Below are positions 1-5,144 of a stretch of 6,914 nt of DNA, in pieces (within the stretch, counting starts at the first letter, position 1; the number at the start of each line of letters is the position of its first letter). The DNA is from Candidatus Njordarchaeota archaeon (GTDB taxonomy: Archaea; Asgardarchaeota; Njordarchaeia; Njordarchaeales; Njordarchaeaceae): the NCBI GenBank assembly GCA_029856615.1, contig JAHKLF010000079.1, forward strand, positions 1 through 6,914, read 5' to 3'. Position numbers and translations under genes: made by a program. A model generated the notes under the pieces. The model searched no databases, was not told where the DNA came from, and was given only the letters and a program-made list of their open reading frames with translations.

Positions 1-1175
1 AGTATTTTAGGTGTGATGAGTGTAATGAGCCACTAGAGGTCAAATATGACTATGAAATGTTGCGGGAGAAAATTAATAGAGAAACATTTGTGGGGCGGAT
101 TAATACTATTTGGAGATACATGGAGCTTTTTCCTCTGAAACACAAGCATAGCATAGTATCCTTAAACGAAGGATATACTCCACTCATAAAAGCTGAGAAG
201 TTAGGTAAACTGATAGGTGTCAATAATCTTTACATGAAGGACGAGACGCGAAATCCTACAATGTCATTCAAGGATAGGGGATCGGCTGTTGGAATATCCG
301 TAGCAATCGAAAATGGTGCTAATCTAGTAGCTTGTGCTTCCACTGGAAATATGGCGGCCTCGTTAGCAGCTTACTCATCTAAAGCAGGGATAAGAAGCAT
401 TATTCTTGTTCCCAAGGGTGTTTCTCGGGAAAAATTAGCTCAGATAGCAATTTATGAACCACTTATTCTTGAAGTCGATAAGCCTTATCCAGAGTTATAT
501 CGTTTCTCCTTTCATATAGCTAGGAATTATAATGTCGCCTTAATACATTCTGATAGTCCTCTTAGAGTTGAGGGGCAGAAGACCATAGGATTCGAGATTC
601 TAGAGCAACTTAATTGGATCGTCCCTGATTGGGTAATAGTTCCAACAAGTAGCGGAGGCAATTTTAGTGCCATTTGGAAGGGATTCAAAGAGTTTTACGC
701 ATTGGATTTAATAGAGGAGTTACCTGGGATGATAGCTGTTCAAAGTGAGGGGTGTGCACCTATCGTAAGAGCTTTTAAGGAGAAAAGAGCTAATGTTGAA
801 CCTTGGGGTGAACCAAGAACGATCGCGCACTCTATTAGTAATCCTGACCCATCCTTAGCAAGCGGAAATAGAGTCTTAAGAATCTTGAGAGAATGTAATG
901 GTTACGCTGAAACAGTCTCTGATGAAGAAATAATTCGAGTACTTCAATTAATAGCCAGTAGAGAGGGGATATTCGTCGAACCTGCTTCAGCGACATCCAT
1001 AGCCGTAATAAGTAAACTTTTAAATGAAGGTATAATTGATAGAAAGGATCTTGTCGTGAGCATATTGACTGGAAGCGGATTAAAGGAAGTAAAGAGCATT
1101 GAAGCAATTCCCAAGAATATTAAGAAAATATCTACTCTAAGGGAACTAGAGGGAATCGTTATAGGGGTAAGGTAA
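1..1175 (+). CDS. thrC: Threonine synthase, PLP-dependent (5' end cut by window)
   Basis: Likely converts O-phosphohomoserine to threonine in the cytoplasm, the last step of threonine synthesis. The frame is open to the left edge: codons from position 3 read YFRCDECNEPLEVKYDYEM, the second C-x2-C half of the N-terminal zinc ribbon common in archaeal threonine synthases, so the ATG at 57 is internal and the true start lies outside. The fold-type II PLP signatures follow: NEGYTPL, then NPTMSFKDRG with the Schiff-base lysine codon at 270-272, then STGNMAASLAAYSSKAG, the phosphate-loop segment SSGGNFSAIWKGF, and near the C-terminus LTGSGLKE. Two small oddities are Met where Gly is common in NPTxSFKDRG, and SSGGN where GNGGN or GNAGN is usual. 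A specialised paralogue, such as the cysteate synthase of methanogens, cannot be excluded but is less likely. No terminator hairpin is seen; the T-rich stretch after 1220 may serve. Confidence 0.92.
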   Translation, partial: YFRCDECNEPLEVKYDYEMLREKINRETFVGRINTIWRYMELFPLKHKHSIVSLNEGYTPLIKAEKLGKLIGVNNLYMKDETRNPTMSFKDRGSAVGISVAIENGANLVACASTGNMAASLAAYSSKAGIRSIILVPKGVSREKLAQIAIYEPLILEVDKPYPELYRFSFHIARNYNVALIHSDSPLRVEGQKTIGFEILEQLNWIVPDWVIVPTSSGGNFSAIWKGFKEFYALDLIEELPGMIAVQSEGCAPIVRAFKEKRANVEPWGEPRTIAHSISNPDPSLASGNRVLRILRECNGYAETVSDEEIIRVLQLIASREGIFVEPASATSIAVISKLLNEGIIDRKDLVVSILTGSGLKEVKSIEAIPKNIKKISTLRELEGIVIGVR

Positions 1176-1227
1176 ATAAATGGGATATGTTCGATTTAAA
1201 CTGTATAAGGCATGTAATGATTTTTAT

Positions 1228-1240
1228 CAAATTTTTAAAT
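1228..1240 (+). promoter_or_regulatory. BRE/TATA-like promoter of the C/D sRNA
   Basis: An A-rich BRE-like stretch (TCAAA) followed by TTTTTAAAT lies 52 bp past the threonine synthase stop. Archaeal initiation about 26 nt after the TATA centre falls near 1262-1265, a few bases before the C box at 1273, the right place for an independently transcribed sRNA. The same T-rich DNA may also terminate the upstream gene. Confidence 0.5.
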
Positions 1241-1268
1241 AGTAATGATTTACAAGTATTTTAGTGGC

Positions 1269-1328
1269 AATCATGATGAATGCACCACCTACTGAGCTAT
1301 AATGATGACCCTGCCGTGGTCTGAGAAC
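1269..1328 (+). ncRNA. C/D box sRNA (2'-O-methylation guide)
   Basis: Four boxes occur in canonical order and spacing: C box ATGATGA (1273-1279), 12-nt guide, D' box CTGA (1292-1295), 6-nt spacer GCTATA, C' box ATGATGA (1302-1308), 12-nt guide, D box CTGA (1321-1324). Both C boxes are perfect RUGAUGA and both D boxes perfect CUGA; the 12/6/12 spacing is the archaeal norm. Such RNAs assemble with L7Ae, Nop5 and fibrillarin and direct methylation of the target base opposite the fifth nucleotide before D or D'. The D' guide ATGCACCACCTA is complementary over 11 nt (1280-1290) to AGGTGGTGCAT, which I recall from archaeal 16S rRNA helix 34; the predicted methylated base is U1049 in E. coli numbering. 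The D guide CCCTGCCGTGGT has no target I recognise. The external stem is weak: only about two pairs flank C and D. The outer ends given are approximate. Confidence 0.87.
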
Positions 1329-1343
1329 TCCAACTCATAAGCC

Positions 1344-1372
1344 TAGTGATTTGGTGTTATCTTTATCACCTA
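1344..1372 (+). repeat. Inverted repeat downstream of the C/D sRNA
   Basis: TAGTGAT (1344-1350) can pair with ATCACCTA (1365-1372) with one bulged C, leaving a loop of 14 nt. It starts 20 nt after the D box and could form a 3' hairpin of the sRNA transcript, although no T-run follows directly. It may also be chance in AT-rich DNA. Confidence 0.3.
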
Positions 1373-1415
1373 CTCTTCTTAATGAATCAAGAGTATTACT
1401 CTATATACAAGTATA
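1371..1415. promoter_or_regulatory. Cluster of palindromes upstream of the nucleotidyltransferase gene
   Basis: TACTCTT (1371-1377) is the exact reverse complement of AAGAGTA (1389-1395). The latter overlaps the 13-bp palindrome AGAGTA-T-TACTCT (1390-1402), which abuts a 12-bp palindrome TATAC-AA-GTATA (1404-1415). Three copies of the hexamer TACTCT or its complement thus occur within 32 bp. A possible TATA (TATATA at 1402-1407, or TTTTTTAT at 1422-1429) lies inside or just downstream. This is compatible with a repressor operator for the gene starting at 1486, but no regulator is known from the window. Confidence 0.35.
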
Positions 1416-1476
1416 GGCGTATTTTTTATCTCTATGTTTTTAGCTTTCTTCTAATGCATCAAAACAGAAATCTGGA

Positions 1477-1482
1477 TGAGGT
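1477..1482 (+). promoter_or_regulatory. Shine-Dalgarno site of the nucleotidyltransferase gene
   Basis: TGAGGT matches the complement of the archaeal 16S 3' tail and ends 3 nt before the ATG at 1486. It supports that ATG as the start. Confidence 0.6.
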
Positions 1483-1485
1483 ACC

Positions 1486-2046
1486 ATGAATATACTTCTT
1501 CGTGCCTTAGAAAGAGTTGCAAGTATCCTAGATGAAATTGACGCTAGATGGGTGTTAGCAGGTAGTACGGCTAGTTATCTAAACGGCTTAAAGATCACTC
1601 CAAAAGATATTGATATTCTCACGGATCACTTGTCAGCTTATCGTATAGGTAATGCCTTTGAGTCTCGTAATTTTTTAATTGAGAGGAGAATTAATTATAG
1701 TGAGACCGAATCCTATGCTTCTCATTATGGAGTCTTTTATCTAGAAGATGTAAGAATAGAAGTGATTGGTGATTTAATCATAAAATATAAAGGATTCCTA
1801 ATAAAAGTGGATTTAGACGAATTGTTATCTTATAGTATAGAAAAACAAGTCAGATCAAAAGTTATTCTTCTCGTCCCATTAGAATGGCAATTAGTCATGA
1901 ATGCATTAATACCCAATAAAGAGGAAAGGTTGGAAATGATAGCAAATTACCTAAAAAAAGTCGGGTATAATAACGAAATACTAACTTTCTTCCTAAGAAA
2001 AATGCCCGAAGAAATAAAAGAAAAAATTAATGAATTGATGAGGTAG
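1486..2046 (+). CDS. Nucleotidyltransferase-fold protein
   Basis: A 186-residue protein with the minimal pol-beta-type nucleotidyltransferase signature: Gly26-Ser27 in VLAGSTASYL, then Asp41-x-Asp43 in PKDIDILTD, the two carboxylates that normally bind the catalytic metal. A third acidic position is plausible in the strand RIEVIGDL (Glu92 or Asp96). The C-terminal third is helical and charged. The family includes MNT-type antitoxins, AbiEii-like toxins and many archaeal proteins of unknown substrate; this one looks like the stand-alone archaeal kind that transfers a nucleotide to an unknown acceptor. No HEPN, AbiEi or other toxin-antitoxin partner is adjacent, so a toxin-antitoxin role is not supported. 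The start is fixed by TGAGGT upstream. Its stop lies 8 bp from that of the converging DJ-1 gene. An unusual cluster of palindromes precedes it. Confidence 0.8.
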   Translation: MNILLRALERVASILDEIDARWVLAGSTASYLNGLKITPKDIDILTDHLSAYRIGNAFESRNFLIERRINYSETESYASHYGVFYLEDVRIEVIGDLIIKYKGFLIKVDLDELLSYSIEKQVRSKVILLVPLEWQLVMNALIPNKEERLEMIANYLKKVGYNNEILTFFLRKMPEEIKEKINELMR

Positions 2047-2054
2047 TAAAAAGC

Positions 2055-2609
2055 TTATTTCTTCAGGAGTTTCAAAAATTCCCTCATAAATGCAGGAAGA
2101 TCGGGCCATGCTCTACTTGTAACGAGATTGCCGTCAATGACAACTTCTTTGTCCTCCCAAGTAGCGCCCCCCTGAATTAGATCATCCCTCACAGCGATAT
2201 ATGATGTGACTTTTCTTCCCTTAAGCAATCCATAAGCATTTAATACTAATGGACCATGGCAGATAGCCGCCACTGGCTTATTTTTCTCAAAGAAATGCTT
2301 GACAATCCTCTCTAGTTCTGGATAAGTTCTGATAAATTCGGGGGCTCTCCCTCCAGGAATAATTAAGCCATCGTATTCCTCAGGATTTACATCTTTAAAA
2401 GCTTTGTCGATCCAGATAAACCTATACCCAGGTTTTTCTGTGTAAGTTTCCCAACCGGGTTCAAAATCGTGGACAACTGTAAATAAAGCCTCTTTCTTTG
2501 AAGGAGCGGCTACGTGAACTTCTATTCCTTCTTCTTTTAATCTCCAATAAGGATAGAAGATTTCCTGAGCTTCGACCGCATCTCCGGCTATAATTAAGAC
2601 TTTAACCAT
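2055..2609 (-). CDS. DJ-1/PfpI family protein
   Basis: A 184-residue class I glutamine-amidotransferase-like protein. It opens with the strand KVLIIAGDAVEAQE; Glu16 sits where DJ-1/PfpI proteins have the Glu that hydrogen-bonds the nucleophile. IIPGGRAPE (83-91) precedes helix ELERIVKHFFEKNKP, then the nucleophile elbow AICHGP with Cys117-His118. Glu91 matches the position that completes the triad across subunits in PfpI. Length is typical of the family. Members have been described as intracellular proteases, glyoxalases or protein deglycases acting on methylglyoxal adducts; sequence alone does not decide. The start is supported by AGGTG (2616-2620 on this strand), six bases before ATG, and a TATA box at 2658-2665. 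Downstream, this strand has a T-run inside the 3' end of the converging nucleotidyltransferase gene (about 2014-2027), which could end the transcript. Confidence 0.92.
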   Translation of the reverse strand: MVKVLIIAGDAVEAQEIFYPYWRLKEEGIEVHVAAPSKKEALFTVVHDFEPGWETYTEKPGYRFIWIDKAFKDVNPEEYDGLIIPGGRAPEFIRTYPELERIVKHFFEKNKPVAAICHGPLVLNAYGLLKGRKVTSYIAVRDDLIQGGATWEDKEVVIDGNLVTSRAWPDLPAFMREFLKLLKK

Positions 2610-2657
2610 TCAAAACACCTAATGGGAGTAGCTTAAGGATATAGACACATTTGTTTG

Positions 2658-2665
2658 CTTATAAA
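2658..2665 (-). promoter_or_regulatory. TATA box of the DJ-1/PfpI gene
   Basis: On the minus strand TTTATAAG is preceded by CTAAATAT, a plausible BRE. Its centre is about 52 nt before the ATG, predicting transcription from about 2635 and a leader of about 26 nt carrying the AGGTG ribosome site. The identical octamer serves the divergent membrane protein gene. Confidence 0.65.
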
Positions 2666-2679
2666 TATTTAGCTAGTTC

Positions 2680-2950
2680 AGACATTCTATATTTGAACAA
2701 TTATGTTTAATCAAAAATTGTTAAATCCGAAAGTTGTCAATCTAATTTTCATGAATAGCATAATGAACGTATTAAATGTATATGAATGTTAATATATCCA
2801 TATGCGAAAAAAATCTTAAATATCATTTGTAAGTTTATTCTCATCCGCATTTAATACTTTTTCTTTCTAATTTTTATTGCATCGAGTTATAACTTATGGG
2901 ACTAGTTTCTGGGGTTCTTTGTTAAAAATTTTGCATCATTATTTATTTGA
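2680..2950. other. AT-rich divergent intergenic region, no gene recognised
   Basis: Between the two divergent promoters lie about 290 bp of strongly AT-rich DNA. No open frame of credible length, C/D boxes, tRNA or repeat array is visible. The only ordered elements are a 7-bp inverted repeat, AACAATT (2696-2702) and AATTGTT (2716-2722), and several short ATATG/CATAT repeats, both at a level expected by chance at this composition. The spacing is longer than two promoters need, so a small unrecognised RNA cannot be excluded. Confidence 0.5.
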
Positions 2951-2955
2951 GAACA

Positions 2956-2963
2956 TTTATAAG
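2956..2963 (+). promoter_or_regulatory. TATA box of the membrane protein gene
   Basis: TTTATAAG lies with its centre 54 nt before the ATG at 3014, predicting a start near 2985. A TGAGGG ribosome site follows at 2999-3004. The ATG at 3009 is in another frame and is not the start. Confidence 0.65.
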
Positions 2964-3013
2964 TGGAATATTTGGGAGTATTAATTTGTCCTATGTAGTG
3001 AGGGAAAAATGTT

Positions 3014-4411
3014 ATGGGTGGGCATTCTAATATTTCAATAGAGGAAGTAGATGAAAAGCTGAAGTTAGGATCTCCACCATCGAAAGTTCCAGCTATTATC
3101 GCTTGGATAGTTGTAATATTTTTCTGGGTTAGTGGTACTGGGATCGCTATTTATTACATAATATTAAATTTCAATCTCGTAGTATCCATACTAGCACTAC
3201 TTGGTGTTGGAATCCAAGCAATCAGTAATTATTCTTCATTAATTATAACGTATGTATTGATAATGCTGGCTGTCGTATTAGCGGCTATTATATTCCTATT
3301 ACTTATGATTAGAAAATTCGCCAGAGAAGTATTATTGATAATAATACTTCTGGCTATTGGGTTCTATTTTGTATTAGGAGTCATAATGTTACTGGTTAGG
3401 AGTATAGCGGGAGTTCTACCCATAGTAATAGGTGGAGTTCTTCTCTTAATATTCTTGAAATATCGCCGTCGAATAAGCCTATTAGGCTCGCTTATGGAGC
3501 TAAGTGCAAATACTATTATTCAAGAGAAAGGAACTATCTCGGCGAATATAATAGCTAGCATACTTGGTAGTTATACATTCGTGACAGTTTCAATTACATC
3601 TTTCTTTATATATAATTACGTGGCAAAATTTAATCTTCCAGATTGGATTGATGTTCTAATCGGATTTGCGGTTTTTCTGCTTGGTTTATGGGCTACAACA
3701 TTCATAGTTACGCTTTTTAACGCTACAATCGTGGGAATAACGCATGATTGGTATCGATCTCCGCACGTAGATGTAGCTTCGTTTAGAAAGGGTCTTAAAA
3801 GAGCTCTAACTGTTCAAGGAGGCATAGCTGTTTATGCATTTGTCATGTCAGTACTTAGAGTTTTAATTGAGTACGCTAAGCAAAGAGGGGGAATTGCAAG
3901 AGGCATTGTGGTAGCGATATTAAGAATAACGGAGGAAATTGTTAGATTTCTGACATTTTACATTATACCCGCAATGGTCATTAGAGTCGTAGGATTTAAG
4001 GATGGTCTAAAAGACTCTGTTCATAAGCTACGAGATTTGTTGATTGAAACAATAGTCACAAGATTCGCCTTTGGCTTCGTAATGTTTGTTTTTGCGTTTA
4101 TATATACGATAGTGTTAGGCGCGATAGGCTATGTGATAGGAGCTTACATAATAACACCCATTTTCCTAGCCGGTATTTCTCCAGTTTTGGTTGGAGTGGT
4201 ATCGGGTGTGATATATATGATAGTCGGAATTGTGCCAGCCTCAATTATATTTAGTACTCTCTCAGTTGTTTTAACTACCTTGATATACGAATTTGGGCTA
4301 GATATCGAATTTGCCCAGAAAGGAGAAACTCTACCAAGGAGACTTCCTAGAGAAGTTGAAACTGAGTTCTTAAAGATATTAGAAGAACGAGGATTGAAGG
4401 TCCAGCTTTAA
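3014..4411 (+). CDS. Multipass membrane protein, DUF6159-like core
   Basis: A 465-residue integral membrane protein of unknown function. After a short hydrophilic N-terminus there are about five hydrophobic segments (roughly 25-50, 53-71, 75-100, 104-128, 132-150) ending in the basic stop KYRRR. A second block follows with segments near 177-204, 212-241, 265-287, 311-327, 349-376 and 380-423, and a charged 40-residue tail that should be cytoplasmic. The second block resembles DUF6159 in its pattern: an LFNATIVGI segment, an amphipathic stretch with SFRKGLKRAL, then a TFYIIPAMVIRVVGFKDGLKDSVHKLRDL stretch split here as TFYIIPAMVIRV and GFKDGLKDSVHKLRDL. In DUF6159 the equivalent reads roughly as a Phe-x-x-Pro helix followed by a Ser-containing helix. 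The assignment is from memory and moderate; the membrane topology is clear. No signal peptide or catalytic motif is evident. The start is supported by TGAGGG at 2999-3004. Confidence 0.8.
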   Translation: MGGHSNISIEEVDEKLKLGSPPSKVPAIIAWIVVIFFWVSGTGIAIYYIILNFNLVVSILALLGVGIQAISNYSSLIITYVLIMLAVVLAAIIFLLLMIRKFAREVLLIIILLAIGFYFVLGVIMLLVRSIAGVLPIVIGGVLLLIFLKYRRRISLLGSLMELSANTIIQEKGTISANIIASILGSYTFVTVSITSFFIYNYVAKFNLPDWIDVLIGFAVFLLGLWATTFIVTLFNATIVGITHDWYRSPHVDVASFRKGLKRALTVQGGIAVYAFVMSVLRVLIEYAKQRGGIARGIVVAILRITEEIVRFLTFYIIPAMVIRVVGFKDGLKDSVHKLRDLLIETIVTRFAFGFVMFVFAFIYTIVLGAIGYVIGAYIITPIFLAGISPVLVGVVSGVIYMIVGIVPASIIFSTLSVVLTTLIYEFGLDIEFAQKGETLPRRLPREVETEFLKILEERGLKVQL

Positions 4412-4418
4412 TTTTTTT
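4412..4418 (+). terminator. T-run terminator after the membrane protein gene
   Basis: Seven T residues begin directly after the TAA stop. Archaeal RNA polymerase terminates readily at such oligo-T tracts without a hairpin. Confidence 0.5.
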
Positions 4419-4425
4419 ATATCAA

Positions 4426-4480
4426 AAGGGGAGTTGTGTTATCATGACTAAGATCCGACCCCCTTCGTCATCTTTCTTTT
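4426..4480 (+). terminator. Possible back-up hairpin terminator
   Basis: AAGGGG (4426-4431) is complementary to CCCCTT (4460-4465) across a 28-nt loop and is followed by a pyrimidine-rich tract ending in CTTTCTTTT. The GC-rich arms stand out in AT-rich DNA. The loop is long, so the call is tentative. Confidence 0.3.
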
Positions 4481-4502
4481 CATTTTAGATTTCTCTAAGC
4501 AT

Positions 4503-4536
4503 TCATAAGATAGTACTAGTGAGTAGAGACTTATGA
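4503..4536. repeat. Short inverted repeat TCATAAG/CTTATGA
   Basis: TCATAAG (4503-4509) and CTTATGA (4530-4536) are exact reverse complements 20 bp apart, flanking the palindrome ACTAGT. It lies about 80 bp before the TATA region of the 108-aa gene. A regulatory role is possible but chance is also likely. Confidence 0.25.
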
Positions 4537-4613
4537 TTTATATTTAATTGAGGCTCTATTTATCTATAATATATTTGGAGACAAGTAGAATCGTAATACG
4601 AGTAAAATATGCG

Positions 4614-4632
4614 TAATATAAAGACTTATATA
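4614..4632 (+). promoter_or_regulatory. TATA region of the 108-aa protein gene
   Basis: Two overlapping candidates occur: TAATATAAAG (4614-4623) and TTATATA (4626-4632). The first predicts a start near 4644, leaving room for the ribosome site; the second predicts initiation near 4655, inside that site. Either makes translation from the TTG at 4638 impossible or very unlikely. Confidence 0.5.
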
Positions 4633-4653
4633 CTGAGTTGATAGGTAAAAAAA

Positions 4654-4661
4654 GAGGTGAT
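4654..4661 (+). promoter_or_regulatory. Strong Shine-Dalgarno site setting the ATG at 4665
   Basis: GAGGTGAT is a full-length complement of the archaeal 16S 3' tail and lies 3 nt before the ATG at 4665. It decides against the in-frame TTG at 4638, which would place this site inside the coding region. Confidence 0.75.
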
Positions 4662-4664
4662 AGT

Positions 4665-4991
4665 ATGGAGAAGAAAACGGAATTCAAAAATCCATTAGTC
4701 GCAGAATTCAATTTTCTAGTATCCTCGGCGCAAAAATTCATTGAAAACATGAAAAATATGTTGGAAATAAGCAACTTGGAGGCTTTCATTAGAGCATTTA
4801 AGCAGTTCCATAGGATAGTAGGAGAAATATTTGCATATTCTAGGTTACTTAAAACGCAGCAATGCATAGCCAATGGGGAAACGCCCGAAATAATTGAAAG
4901 AGCACTATTAGAGGTAGATCATCTTCTTCAACTAGCATTTGAACTTGAGGAGAAATACGTTCGACTAATGAATGGCCGAAGGAAGAATTGA
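4665..4991 (+). CDS. Hypothetical 108-residue helical protein
   Basis: I do not recognise this family. It is likely soluble and almost entirely alpha-helical: heptad-like hydrophobic spacing runs through NPLVAEFNFLVSSAQKFIE, then LEAFIRAFKQFHRIVGEIF, then a helix around RALLEVDHLLQLAFELEEKY, with one break at ANGETPE. There is a single cysteine (Cys66) and no zinc motif, membrane segment or nucleotide-binding signature. The basic tail GRRKN could contact nucleic acid. Reality as a gene is supported by the near-perfect ribosome site, an upstream TATA box and clean archaeal codon use; the antisense frame over the same DNA has none of these. It has its own promoter and is separated from the membrane protein gene by about 250 bp, so no partner is implied. 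A four-helix-bundle or HEPN-like fold is conceivable, but the R-x4-6-H motif is not clearly present. Confidence 0.72.
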   Translation: MEKKTEFKNPLVAEFNFLVSSAQKFIENMKNMLEISNLEAFIRAFKQFHRIVGEIFAYSRLLKTQQCIANGETPEIIERALLEVDHLLQLAFELEEKYVRLMNGRRKN

Positions 4992-4998
4992 AGAAAAG

Positions 4999-5101
4999 AA
5001 TCAAATGTCAATTTTCTTAAACCAGTTATGCTTGAAAATACGCTATTGGTTATGTTGTTATTCTAAGAGGCGTATACCTGCAATCTTAGTTGACATTGAT
5101 T
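4999..5101. repeat. Long nested inverted repeat in the convergent gap
   Basis: AATCAAATGTCAA (4999-5011) is complementary to TTGACATTGATT (5090-5101) over 12 pairs with one bulged A. Nested inside, ATACGC (5038-5043) is the exact reverse complement of GCGTAT (5070-5075). It sits between the 3' ends of the 108-aa gene and the MFS gene. It could be a bidirectional termination or mRNA-stability element, or a structured small RNA of about 100 nt. No C/D box is visible inside. Confidence 0.4.
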
Positions 5102-5125
5102 AAGTATTTTAAAGCTTGATTATTA

Positions 5126-5140
5126 CGAATTTTTGATTCG
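5126..5140 (-). terminator. Small hairpin just after the MFS stop
   Basis: CGAAT (5126-5130) and ATTCG (5136-5140) form a perfect 5-bp stem with a 5-nt loop, only 4 nt past the MFS stop codon. On the minus strand no strong T-run follows, so it may protect the 3' end or aid termination. Confidence 0.35.
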
Positions 5141-5144
5141 ATAT

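Noticed and set aside
835..1107. A 90-codon open frame on the minus strand
   Set aside because: It lies wholly inside threonine synthase, whose motifs are unambiguous, and its product has no recognisable domain or ribosome site.
1486..2046. Nucleotidyltransferase as the antitoxin of a HEPN/MNT toxin-antitoxin pair
   Set aside because: No HEPN gene is adjacent: the upstream neighbour is an sRNA and the downstream neighbour is a convergent DJ-1 protein.
2696..2722. 7-bp inverted repeat AACAATT/AATTGTT in the divergent gap
   Set aside because: Pure AT-rich pairing with a 13-nt spacer, not positioned on either promoter; expected by chance at this base composition.
4441..4485. Possible second C/D sRNA on the minus strand (GATGACG and CATGATAA look like C and C' boxes)
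   Set aside because: Neither is a proper RUGAUGA box and no CUGA box occurs at the right distance.
4638..4664. A TTG start giving a 117-residue version of the small helical protein
   Set aside because: It would lie upstream of or at the predicted transcription start and would put the GAGGTGAT ribosome site inside the coding region.
4556..4873. A 105-codon open frame on the minus strand overlapping the 108-aa gene
   Set aside because: It has no ribosome site and covers the promoter of the plus-strand gene, which has strong translation signals.
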